NCBI GenBank assembly: GCA_012520015.1
Contig: JAAYPD010000024.1
Coordinates: 1-17,377 of the forward strand
Direction: 5' to 3'
Source: Methanomicrobiales archaeon
GTDB taxonomy: Archaea; Halobacteriota; Methanomicrobia; Methanomicrobiales; Methanospirillaceae
Length of the DNA stretch: 17,377 nucleotides
Positions 1 to 7,767 of the stretch are shown one piece after another (positions within the stretch are counted from its first letter, which is position 1; every line of letters starts with the position of its first letter). A program made the position numbers and the translations under genes. The notes below the pieces were generated by a model. That model was not told the DNA's origin and made no database searches. It saw only the letters and a program-made list of their open reading frames with translations.

Positions 1-1731
1 ATCGATACTGGTGGCTTGGGAAAATGCCTGTAATGCTTCGAAATACTGTTCCATCTGCCGGTGAATAAGACCCTTATTAAAATAAGCTTTCGCGTGAAAT
101 TTATCAAGTTCTATTACTTTTGTATATGAATTAAGTGCTTCTTCGAAGTTTTTCGCCTTGTGGAGTATTAATCCCCTGTTAAACCATGCCTCGGTATTAT
201 TTGGATTTCCAGCAATTGCATGGTCATAATACTCCAGGGCATCACTATGCCGTTTTAATTTATGAAGACATAATGCACGGTTTTTCATTGCATCCAGGTG
301 CTTAGAGTTAATTTTTAAAGCATTATCATAACATTGTAATGCCTCATCAAATTTCCCAAGCCGGTAAAAACACAGTCCCCTCAGGTTCCACGTGTCCGGG
401 TTCCACTTATCAAGGAGAAGACTTTTCTTTGTAGCATCAAGGGCTTCTTCAACCTTCTTCATCTTCAGGAGAAGATCAGCCCTTGCAAGCCAGACACTGA
501 CTTCACGTGGTTGAATCTCAAGTAGTTTTCCAGAGCTCTGAAAAGCTTCCTGTATTCTGTCCATCTTGATAAGGCATCGTATTTTGTAAAGCCAGGCAGA
601 GAGGTTTCTCTTATCAAGCTCTAAAACCTTATCAAAAGCATTTAATGCCTCATAGTATTGTTTGTCTTCGAAAAGACAGATCCCTTTGTTAAGTCTTAAG
701 TTGAGATCTTTAGGACTTACATTAATTGCCGCTTCAAAAGCATTCACCGCATCCCTGAAAAGTCTCAGATTTCTCAGGCAGTAACCCTTGTAAATTAAAG
801 CGCGGAGCTGCTTTTTATCTTCCTTGATAACCCTGTTAAAGCATTCAAGAGCTTTTTCATCCTGGTGCAGGTGAAAAAGACTGTATCCTTTAAAAAGCCA
901 GGCCCTGATTTGTGTGGGATCCTTGGCAATTACTTTATCAAAACATGAGACTGCTTCTTCGTATTCTTTACGATTATGATGAATGAATCCTTTATATAAC
1001 CAGGACAAAGTTAAATCCGGTTGAATCGTAAGCGATTTCTCAATAAACGGGTATGCTTTTTCAAATTCGCCAGCCTGAACAAGGTTTACAGCAGTTACAT
1101 AGCACACATTTCCAAGATCTTCCTGAGACAAAAAACTCTCGGATGTCTCGGTTTTCTCTGTCAGTTCCTCAGGAATTTCTTCTGATATTTCAATAGATTC
1201 TATCTGTTCGTCTGTAATGGGGGTATCAAGAACGGTGCCGGAAGCAAACTCCTCTTCTTCCGGATGAATAGCTTCACCCTCGCCATTGTAGGTCGCCCCA
1301 GCTACTTCCTCATGCAATGGTTCCGCATCTGAAGATACAGGCCCTTCGGCATCGGCGATGGCAGATGCAATCTCTTTTACTGTTGTCCGTTCAGGTTCAG
1401 TAAGAACTGGTTCTGACCAGGCACCAGATTCTTCTTCAATCCCTTCTTTATTTTTCTCTTCAGCCTTCGATTCCTTATCAACTTCCTTATCTACATCTTT
1501 ATCTGTTTCTTTATCAGCAGTCTCTATAACCGGATCTATTGTTTCTCCTTCCGAAGTGGCGGCTGGGGAGGCTGAAGAATCGTGAATTTCTACCTTTTTC
1601 TCTGTTTCAGATTGTTTAAATGATGAAATATCCCTGGTAAGAAAAGAGAGCATCTGCTCATACTGCTCTGCTGTTATCTCCCCTTTAGCAAAGCGCACCT
1701 GCAGTATTTTTATGGGATCCTCATCAGACAT
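1..1731 (-). CDS. SHOCT-domain and TPR-repeat protein, C-terminus beyond the window
   Basis: This reading frame is open from an ATG at 1731 to the window edge, 577 codons without a stop, so the C-terminus is missing. Residues about 5-30 (DPIKILQVRFAKGEIT...) match the short SHOCT pattern often found at protein termini. Residues about 31-200 form an acidic, low-complexity linker rich in Glu, Asp, Lys, Ser and Thr, probably disordered. From about residue 204 to the edge there are 11 consecutive 34-residue TPR units with the usual W-x-x-K/R-G and A-x-x-x-F/Y-x-x-A/V spacing. No signal peptide or membrane segment is visible, so it is probably a cytoplasmic scaffold for protein contacts; its partner is unknown. 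A GGGTG Shine-Dalgarno lies 4 bases before the ATG. The gene sits 59 bases downstream of the Rsm22-like gene on the same strand and may be co-transcribed. Any domain after the repeats cannot be seen. Confidence 0.9.
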   Translation of the reverse strand, partial: MSDEDPIKILQVRFAKGEITAEQYEQMLSFLTRDISSFKQSETEKKVEIHDSSASPAATSEGETIDPVIETADKETDKDVDKEVDKESKAEEKNKEGIEEESGAWSEPVLTEPERTTVKEIASAIADAEGPVSSDAEPLHEEVAGATYNGEGEAIHPEEEEFASGTVLDTPITDEQIESIEISEEIPEELTEKTETSESFLSQEDLGNVCYVTAVNLVQAGEFEKAYPFIEKSLTIQPDLTLSWLYKGFIHHNRKEYEEAVSCFDKVIAKDPTQIRAWLFKGYSLFHLHQDEKALECFNRVIKEDKKQLRALIYKGYCLRNLRLFRDAVNAFEAAINVSPKDLNLRLNKGICLFEDKQYYEALNAFDKVLELDKRNLSAWLYKIRCLIKMDRIQEAFQSSGKLLEIQPREVSVWLARADLLLKMKKVEEALDATKKSLLLDKWNPDTWNLRGLCFYRLGKFDEALQCYDNALKINSKHLDAMKNRALCLHKLKRHSDALEYYDHAIAGNPNNTEAWFNRGLILHKAKNFEEALNSYTKVIELDKFHAKAYFNKGLIHRQMEQYFEALQAFSQATSID

Positions 1732-1790
1732 TGAACACCCGTGTATCCTTATCTATTACAATATCATTTAACTGTTATCCGGTTATCTAT

Positions 1791-3134
1791 TTATGTATTG
1801 CAGAGACCTGTGTTCCTGAGCTGGCTATAAGGTTTATTGAATTCTTTTTTTTTATTCCATCTGACTCGGACTCCTGATATTTTTAAAAGTTCGCCATAAT
1901 CTGACATTTTTAACTTTTTTATCTCATCATTTTTTAAAGAGTTCGGTGCGACCAGGTAGACCTTCAATCCTCCTGAACCATCACAAAACAAGAATACCGA
2001 AAATTCCCTTGTTCCTATATCAGGAGACATCTTAGTTCCGATGACATTAACAAACTCACCAATATTGTCTTTCAGGTCTCTGAACGGGGTGGTGCCGGTG
2101 CGATTTATCCTTGAGGTGGTCATGACCTCTGGTTTTTTTGAAAAAATGCTGTACGAGAACTTGATATCAGTATTCAAAAACCGATAACCCTCGTCTTCTC
2201 CTGCCAGTAACAACATAAGCCTGGTAGGTTTTAACCCTGGCAGCTCAGCAAAGGACCAGCAGCCGGCAGGTACACATTCCCCTTCATGAATGTACCTGCA
2301 TGGACCAACAAGATATAAACCAGATCTTTCAAGTTCCCTCTGAAGCACCCTTAAGCTGGTCGAATGCCTGAGTTCTGCAGGCTCAACCAGTATTAAAAAC
2401 CCGTCTTCTGTTAAAGATGAGCAATATTTCATGAGAATTTCGGTTTTTTCTCTGTTGTCATAATCTGATAGCTCGGCAAGTACATTCTGACAAGTGATCA
2501 GGTTGTACAAATCCTGGTTAATTGAGTAACCTGTCATGATATCAGCATGGTGGATATGTTCAATATTTACCGGAGAACCCTTTGCAAATTCAGGAACAAG
2601 AGATTTAAATGCCTCAATAAACTCTTCAGACCGTTCAATAGCATCAATTTTCAGGGCACCCTTTTTCCTCTCCTTAAAAAACCAGGTAAGAGCCAGAGGC
2701 ACAACCCCCGGGCCTGATCCAAGATCAAGAACCCTGATATTATCAGGAAGGAGGCCAGTTTTCTCCAGTTTCTGGATGATGTGATGAAATTGAATGATAT
2801 AACCTGGTGCCTGGTAAGCAAGGTATGCAAAAACATCATACCCTCTCTCATATTTTGCATGTGGATTCTTATTCCAGTACCCGGCTTTTTGAACAAGAAC
2901 AGCCTGCCTAATCCGTTCCAGGGTGCCTGGTGATTCCAATTGTTTTCCTGTCTTGTTCTCAATATATTTCTCAATTACAAGTTCCAGTCCTGGAGGAATC
3001 TTCAACATTTTTTCTTGAATTTTTTTGCGTATATTCTCGTCTATTTTGGGTATCGATCTCTTATCACCTGGTTTTTTCCTCCCGGCTGTATATTTTCTTT
3101 TGTAAAATTTTTTAAACGGGCTTTCGGTACTCAT
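1791..3134 (-). CDS. Rsm22-family methyltransferase-like protein (ribosome-associated)
   Basis: With the ATG at 3134 the protein has 447 residues. It contains a SAM-binding motif I (VLDLGSGPG, about residues 135-143), preceded by a region around Y-x-R-G-Y-D-V-F typical of Rsm22/METTL17-like proteins. After the methyltransferase core comes a cysteine cluster (Cys279, Cys287, Cys292, just before Trp-Ser-Phe), with another Cys at 384. This arrangement resembles the iron-sulfur cysteines of the Rsm22/METTL17 family, which associates with the small ribosomal subunit. Substrate and catalytic activity here are unproven. The basic N-terminus would suit RNA or ribosome binding. The frame is open up to 3323, but a longer protein would overlap the divergent receiver gene. 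The 3134 start has a good TATA-like box (CTTATAAA on the plus strand, 3160-3167) ending 25 bases upstream, so I prefer it. Confidence 0.82.
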   Translation of the reverse strand: MSTESPFKKFYKRKYTAGRKKPGDKRSIPKIDENIRKKIQEKMLKIPPGLELVIEKYIENKTGKQLESPGTLERIRQAVLVQKAGYWNKNPHAKYERGYDVFAYLAYQAPGYIIQFHHIIQKLEKTGLLPDNIRVLDLGSGPGVVPLALTWFFKERKKGALKIDAIERSEEFIEAFKSLVPEFAKGSPVNIEHIHHADIMTGYSINQDLYNLITCQNVLAELSDYDNREKTEILMKYCSSLTEDGFLILVEPAELRHSTSLRVLQRELERSGLYLVGPCRYIHEGECVPAGCWSFAELPGLKPTRLMLLLAGEDEGYRFLNTDIKFSYSIFSKKPEVMTTSRINRTGTTPFRDLKDNIGEFVNVIGTKMSPDIGTREFSVFLFCDGSGGLKVYLVAPNSLKNDEIKKLKMSDYGELLKISGVRVRWNKKKEFNKPYSQLRNTGLCNT

Positions 3135-3159
3135 CTGTATCTTACCCAATTGCATGGAT

Positions 3160-3167
3160 CTTATAAA
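3160..3167 (-). promoter_or_regulatory. TATA-like box for the Rsm22-like gene
   Basis: Read on the minus strand the site is TTTATAAG within CTTTTATAAG. It ends 25 bases before the ATG at 3134. This spacing fits archaeal transcription starting at or very near the start codon, giving a leaderless or nearly leaderless mRNA. It also argues for the shorter protein start. Confidence 0.45.
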
Positions 3168-3242
3168 AGAGGATTGCCTGCAAGTATATGCATCCATCTC
3201 CTTTTTAAGCCTAATTACTCCATGACATTTTGTAAGACAGAA

Positions 3243-3250
3243 TAATATAG
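3243..3250 (+). promoter_or_regulatory. TATA-like box for the receiver/methylesterase pair
   Basis: TAATATAG lies 24-31 bases before the ATG at 3274, with the A-rich sequence GACAGAA just upstream as a possible BRE. No clear Shine-Dalgarno precedes the ATG, so a leaderless transcript is likely. The 139-base region 3135-3273 would then hold two divergent promoters. Confidence 0.4.
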
Positions 3251-3273
3251 TCAGAGTCACAATATCCATTCTC

Positions 3274-3681
3274 ATGAGTTTATCAGATGATCCGGAAATA
3301 TCAGTTTCAGGACTGGGTCTCATGGTCGTAGATGATGATGAGGATATTCTGTTTACCGTTCAGTCTCTGTTTAAAAAGAGTCCGTTTCCGGTTTACCTGG
3401 CGCATTCAGGACAGGAATGTCTGAGTTACCTTGATCAGGGATTTAAAGGGGTGATCTTAATGGATATAATGATGCCTGGCCTTGATGGATGGGAGACCAT
3501 CCAGGAGATCGTAAAACGGGACAAGATGCATGATCTGATCATCTCTATGTTCACCGCAAAAGATGTCCCTGACACAACTCTTGACCATCTGAAAGAGTAT
3601 GTGTTTGATTATATTACAAAGCCCTTTGAACCAGAAAAACTGATTGCGCTGGTCGATGACTACCTGACCCTGCTTGATTGA
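3274..3681 (+). CDS. CheY-like response regulator receiver domain protein
   Basis: This is a single receiver domain of 135 residues. It has the acidic pocket (Asp20, Asp21), the phosphoacceptor Asp64 in LMDIMMPGLDGW, Thr94 in MFTAKD, Tyr113 and the invariant Lys116 in ITKPFEP. All residues needed for phosphorylation are present, so it should be an active phospho-receiver, presumably served by a CheA elsewhere. There is no output domain in the same reading frame before the TGA at 3679-3681. The methylesterase gene follows after 6 bases in the same frame. The product could therefore act as a CheY or as the regulatory half of a split CheB. An internal ATG at 3322 would remove part of the first beta strand, so the 3274 start is preferred. 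Confidence 0.92.
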   Translation: MSLSDDPEISVSGLGLMVVDDDEDILFTVQSLFKKSPFPVYLAHSGQECLSYLDQGFKGVILMDIMMPGLDGWETIQEIVKRDKMHDLIISMFTAKDVPDTTLDHLKEYVFDYITKPFEPEKLIALVDDYLTLLD

Positions 3682-3687
3682 GAATCA

Positions 3688-4245
3688 ATGAATATCTTAA
3701 TAATCGGTTCTTCAACAGGTGGCCCAAGGGTAGTTTTTGAATTATTTAACGGTCTCCCAACCATTCCTGTGGCAATTATCATTGTGCAGCATATGCCTGA
3801 GTCAACCACACAAAGGTTTACAAAGAGGTTATCACAGCTTACCTCAATGAATGTAATTATTCCGAAAGGCGGCGAGAATTTAAAACAAGGCACAGTCTAT
3901 GTTGCCCCAGGGGATAGTCACCTGGTCCTGAAAAACAATGAAACAATTCTCCTGGAGAAGACAGAAAAAGTAAACTTTGTCCGCCCTTCTATTGACGTTA
4001 CCATGATGTCCCTTACAAGAGAACCAAGACATTCCTATTATGGGATAATTTTATCTGGCATGGGACAGGACGGAGCGCAGGGCATTTCACATCTGAAGAG
4101 ACTGGGCGGACATGTAATTGTCCAGAACCCAGGTACCTGCATAATTAAAAGCATGCCTGAATCTGCAATGCGTCTTACAAAAGTTGACCAGGTTTTATCA
4201 CCAGAAGAGATTAAAAAATTCATCTGGTCAATAGGGAAAAGTTAG
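3688..4245 (+). CDS. cheB: Stand-alone CheB-type protein-glutamate methylesterase domain
   Basis: This 185-residue protein is the CheB catalytic domain on its own. CheB removes methyl groups from glutamates of chemotaxis transducers, and can deamidate glutamines, to reset the signal during adaptation. The catalytic triad is intact: Ser9 in GSSTGG, His35 in VQHMPE and Asp128 in SGMGQDGAQG. The conserved Y-V-A-P-G-D-x-H segment lies near residues 71-78. Usual CheB proteins carry an N-terminal receiver and a linker; both are absent here, but a receiver is encoded immediately upstream in the same frame after a TGA. The gene's end overlaps the stop codon of the convergent transducer gene, its probable substrate. 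There is no strong Shine-Dalgarno, so translation may be coupled to the upstream gene. Confidence 0.9.
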   Translation: MNILIIGSSTGGPRVVFELFNGLPTIPVAIIIVQHMPESTTQRFTKRLSQLTSMNVIIPKGGENLKQGTVYVAPGDSHLVLKNNETILLEKTEKVNFVRPSIDVTMMSLTREPRHSYYGIILSGMGQDGAQGISHLKRLGGHVIVQNPGTCIIKSMPESAMRLTKVDQVLSPEEIKKFIWSIGKS

Positions 4246-7200
4246 GAGATCTCTCTTAATTTGAATATCTCCATCTCCTTTCTCATATTATTCACTGCCC
4301 CATTTATCAGGTTAATAATCTCGATAATCTGGGACACAACTGCAAGAGCTTCCTCGCTGGTTGCAGAAGACTGTGTTGCATCATCTGCCGTCCTCTTGAC
4401 AAGAGTGCTCATCTCATTCACGCTTGCAGTTATCTCTTCAAATGAGGCTGCCTGCTGCTCTGTTGCTTTTGCAACGCTGAGCATCTTCTGATTGATATCA
4501 TCCACTGCACTGATCAGCTCATTGAAGACGTTCAGTGTATCAGACAAGGCACTGTTCCCTTCCACAACAGCTTTTCCCGCAGCCTCTATTGCCTGGGCTG
4601 CGTCATCTGACTTTCGTTCAAGGCCCATGATCATGTCTGCGATTGATTCCGCAGATATCCTTGATTCCTGTGCAAGTGCTTTTACTTCAGATGCTACAAC
4701 TGCAAATCCCCTGCCTGCATCACCTGCTCGTGCTGCTTCAATTGCGGCATTTAATGCAAGGAGGTTTGTCTGGTTAGCCAGATCAGTAATGATATTGACG
4801 ATCTTTCTTATCTGATCCATCTCGCTTCTTATCGCACCAATTATATGCTCAACTTCTGATGATGACTTTGTGATGCTCTCCATTCCCTTATCTGCTTCAC
4901 CGGCATATTCAGTGCCTTTCTTTGCAAGTACATTTGCATCCTCGCTCAGCTTTGCAACTGCATCGGCATTTGCAGAGATGTCACCGACCATTATTGTAAG
5001 ATCAGACATGGCATGCAGAACCTGCTCAATGCCATCTTCAGCCTTTGTGGCATTCAATGAACTCTCCTCTGCATTCTGAGATATCTCCCTGGCACCCCTG
5101 CTGACATCCTCCACTCCAAACTGGGCATTTGCAGCATGCGTTGATAAAGAATCGACCTCACTGATAAGAGCAACTATTGTTTTTGAGATATCAGCACCGA
5201 TTGTATCAAGTGAATCTTTAAAGTCGTCAAATTCACCCTTTACAAGCACTGAGGAGTCAAAGGAAGTGGCCAGGTTACAACTGGCATATTCCCTGGCAAC
5301 TCTCATTGCCTCTTCAATAGGCCCGACAACGGCATCCAGCGTCTCATTCATTCCCTTTACAAGCATCGCATAAGAGCCCTGATGTCTGTTAACGTCTACC
5401 CTGATATGCAAATTGCCAGCAGTGGCAGATTCAGATAAACTATTGACATCATCTGTAAGCAGCTGTATGGCATCAATACACTGGTTGAGATTGTTCTTTA
5501 GTTCATTAAAGTCCCCATGATATTCATCAGTTATCTTTGGTGGAAGATCGCCCTTGCTGATACGGTCAATATACTCGGCAGATAAGTTCAGTGGGTTGAT
5601 GACTGCATCAAGGGTTTTGTTAAATCCCTGTGCAATTTTGAGGAAATCACCATGATAAGAGCTTGTATCGGCCCTGATATCGAGCTGACCGCTGGCGGCA
5701 CTATCACTCAGAAGTTCAACATCTCTTATCAGCTGAACAAGATTCTGTTTTAAAAGGTCAAGTTTTTCATTAGCTATTACCTGTTTGCCTGGCAGCTTTT
5801 CGAGAACCGGTGCAAAGTCACCATCTGCATAAGAGACAATGATTTCAAGAATCTTTAAAATATTTTCTACATGTTGTTTTACCGCGACATTAACCCCGGC
5901 CGTCATTTCATTATAGACGCCTATGAACTCATTTTCATTCATATATGCATCAATATCCCCTGCCTTTTGTTCCTGGGACATCTTGTTCATTGACTTGATA
6001 AAGTATGCCAGGGTGTTTATGAGATTGTTCAGATTATTTTTTATCTCGTTGAAATCACCGTGGTATTCTTCGGTAATCAGCGGTGGAAGTTCTCCCTTAC
6101 TGATACGGTCAATATATTCGGCAGAGACGTTAATCGGGCCAATATAGGCATCAAGCATGTCATTGATGCCTTTGATCATCTTTCCGTTCTCTCCCGGGTA
6201 TTTGACATGGTCGGCCCTGACATCAAGCTTACCCTGGACAGCTGCCTCGATAAGCATCCTGATGTCTTCGTTTCTCATGTTTACAACGTCAATAAGGGCA
6301 TTGAGATTGTTTTTTATCTCATTGAAATCACCATGGTATTCTTCAGTAATCTTTGGAGGAATGTCCCCTTTGCTTATACGGTCAATATACTCGGCAGATA
6401 CATTAATCGGTCCGATATAGGCATCAAGCATACTGTTTATTGATTCTATCATTAAACCATGATACCCGGTGTATTTTGATGAATCAGCACGAACATCCAG
6501 TTTTCCTTCAAGCCCGGCATTGGTGAGAACCTTGATATCAGCAGCTCTTAAGAGGATGACCTCTATCAGGTTATTCAGGTTATTTTTTATCTCGTTGAAA
6601 TCTCCACGATATTCATCAGTTATTTTGGGAGGAGTATCCCCTTTACTGATACGGTCAATATACTCGGCAGAGACATTTATCGGCCCAAGATAAGAATCAA
6701 GCATCTTATTAATTCCTTCAATCATCCTTCCGTTTTCACCAGGATATTTTGAAGGATCTGCTCTGAAATCAAGCCTTCCATCCAGGGCAGCCTGAATAAG
6801 CATATTGATGTCTGCATTTCTCATATGGACAACATCGATCAGGGAGTTCAGGTTATTCTTGATCTCATTAAAGTCTCCCCGGTAAGCATCAGTGATCTTT
6901 GGTGGAATATCTCCCTTGCTGATACGGTCAATATACTCGGCAGAGACATTAATTGGCCTGATATATGAATCAAGAATTTTATTAATCCCTTCAAGGATAC
7001 TCCCATGATACCCGGGATATTTAGTCGGATCACCCCTGGCGTCAAGGATACCCTCTTCGGCAGAGCGGATTAAGGAGTTTATATCTTCTCCACGCATTTT
7101 AGAGACAAGGGCAAGCTGATTAAAGTTATGTGCCAGTCTTTTAAATTCCCCTTTAAACTCTGATTCATCAGTTACCTCCGGTATTTTTCCTTCGGCAAAA

Positions 7201-7664
7201 TCAGCAATACCCTCTGAAGTCTGGTGAAATGAACGGTAAATTGTCTCTATCCCCCTGTTCAGGTTCTTAACAATATCTGCAAAACCTCCCCGGTATTTTG
7301 CAACATCAATGTGAACTGAAAGATCCCCCTGCTCCATGGCATTTGAAAAGCGATCAAGGTCATCTTCCAGCATGAAAAAACCGGTCCGGATATTATCAGT
7401 AATATTGGAGATCTCGGAGAACGTTCCTGGTAGTTTCTTAATTTCGGTCTCAAAATCCCCTTTCTGGATTGAGAGAAGTGATTCCTGGATCACTGAAAAA
7501 TTGTCCTGATATAAATCCAGAAGGTCGTCAAAAAACGATGCAATTTCCCTCTCATTACCAGAAAGTTCTTTTAAATCTACTCTTGTTGCGGATAACCCTG
7601 ACTTTTGAAACTCGATAACCTTTTTTATTTCAGATTGAAGCTTACCATATTCTGTCATTTCCAT
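4242..7664 (-). CDS. Soluble poly-HAMP methyl-accepting chemotaxis transducer
   Basis: This 1140-residue protein has no signal peptide or hydrophobic segment, so it is probably cytoplasmic. Residues about 13-828 are HAMP-like units: I count about 18, arranged as nine pairs with a period of about 91 residues. Five pairs contain the nearly invariant segment SAEYIDRISKG...GDFNE(I/L)KNNLN, starting at residues 241, 332, 423, 514 and 695. Residues about 829-1140 form the MCP coiled-coil signalling domain, with the hairpin tip around 957-985 (DLANQTNLLALNAAIEAARAG) that binds CheA and CheW. No PAS, GAF, Cache or other sensor domain is visible, so the input may come through the HAMP stack or a partner protein. 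The C-terminus ends in FKLREIS, with no obvious CheR-binding pentapeptide. The ATG at 7664 is used; a second ATG lies two codons later. Confidence 0.93.
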   Translation of the reverse strand: MEMTEYGKLQSEIKKVIEFQKSGLSATRVDLKELSGNEREIASFFDDLLDLYQDNFSVIQESLLSIQKGDFETEIKKLPGTFSEISNITDNIRTGFFMLEDDLDRFSNAMEQGDLSVHIDVAKYRGGFADIVKNLNRGIETIYRSFHQTSEGIADFAEGKIPEVTDESEFKGEFKRLAHNFNQLALVSKMRGEDINSLIRSAEEGILDARGDPTKYPGYHGSILEGINKILDSYIRPINVSAEYIDRISKGDIPPKITDAYRGDFNEIKNNLNSLIDVVHMRNADINMLIQAALDGRLDFRADPSKYPGENGRMIEGINKMLDSYLGPINVSAEYIDRISKGDTPPKITDEYRGDFNEIKNNLNNLIEVILLRAADIKVLTNAGLEGKLDVRADSSKYTGYHGLMIESINSMLDAYIGPINVSAEYIDRISKGDIPPKITEEYHGDFNEIKNNLNALIDVVNMRNEDIRMLIEAAVQGKLDVRADHVKYPGENGKMIKGINDMLDAYIGPINVSAEYIDRISKGELPPLITEEYHGDFNEIKNNLNNLINTLAYFIKSMNKMSQEQKAGDIDAYMNENEFIGVYNEMTAGVNVAVKQHVENILKILEIIVSYADGDFAPVLEKLPGKQVIANEKLDLLKQNLVQLIRDVELLSDSAASGQLDIRADTSSYHGDFLKIAQGFNKTLDAVINPLNLSAEYIDRISKGDLPPKITDEYHGDFNELKNNLNQCIDAIQLLTDDVNSLSESATAGNLHIRVDVNRHQGSYAMLVKGMNETLDAVVGPIEEAMRVAREYASCNLATSFDSSVLVKGEFDDFKDSLDTIGADISKTIVALISEVDSLSTHAANAQFGVEDVSRGAREISQNAEESSLNATKAEDGIEQVLHAMSDLTIMVGDISANADAVAKLSEDANVLAKKGTEYAGEADKGMESITKSSSEVEHIIGAIRSEMDQIRKIVNIITDLANQTNLLALNAAIEAARAGDAGRGFAVVASEVKALAQESRISAESIADMIMGLERKSDDAAQAIEAAGKAVVEGNSALSDTLNVFNELISAVDDINQKMLSVAKATEQQAASFEEITASVNEMSTLVKRTADDATQSSATSEEALAVVSQIIEIINLINGAVNNMRKEMEIFKLREIS
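5448..5720 (-). repeat. Fifth, separated copy of the 273-base di-HAMP unit
   Basis: Residues 649-739 repeat the same pattern (SASGQLDIRAD..., then SAEYIDRISKGDLPP...). The copy is separated from the tandem block by a 90-residue divergent stretch that is itself HAMP-like, so the register is nearly kept. Confidence 0.75.
5991..7082 (-). repeat. Four tandem 273-base coding repeats (di-HAMP units)
   Basis: Residues 195-558 of the transducer consist of four consecutive 91-residue units beginning at 195, 286, 377 and 468, with no length change between them. The second half of each unit is also highly similar at DNA level; for example the stretch encoding EYIDRI recurs near 6120, 6393, 6666 and 6939. 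This points to duplication by unequal recombination. Confidence 0.85.
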
Positions 7665-7726
7665 TTAAAACCAACTTCCCTTTTTTTATTTTACTAATTA
7701 GTGGTGTGATAAATGAGAGATTATGT

Positions 7727-7752
7727 CATCCTTGTATTTAAAATAAAGGATG
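7727..7752. promoter_or_regulatory. Inverted repeat containing a consensus TATA box upstream of the transducer gene
   Basis: CATCCTT at 7727-7733 is inverted as AAGGATG at 7746-7752. Between the arms, the minus strand reads TTTAAATA (7735-7742), an exact match to the archaeal TATA consensus TTTAWATA. It lies about 70 bases before the transducer ATG, leaving a leader of roughly 45 bases. The same hairpin lies 16 bases after the stop of the secreted-protein gene at 7768, so it could also act as its terminator, or be an operator. These roles cannot be separated from sequence alone. Confidence 0.4.
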
Positions 7753-7767
7753 AGCCATAAAAAAAGT

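Noticed and set aside
1358..1585. Plus-strand Ser-rich 75-codon frame and other plus-strand frames opposite the large minus-strand genes
   Set aside because: They mirror real genes in antisense, have no recognisable domain or translation signal, and their composition follows from the opposite strand.
3135..3323. N-terminal extension of the Rsm22-like frame up to 3323
   Set aside because: It would overlap the divergent receiver gene by 50 bases, contains an atypical hydrophobic stretch, and the ATG at 3134 has a well-placed TATA-like box.
3679..3681. TGA read as selenocysteine to give a full CheB
   Set aside because: No selenocysteine insertion element is visible, no Cys or Sec is expected at this junction in CheB, and a good ATG follows at once.
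5448..7082. CRISPR-like regular repeats
   Set aside because: The 273-base period is coding, in frame, and explained by di-HAMP units; there are no short repeats with unique spacers.
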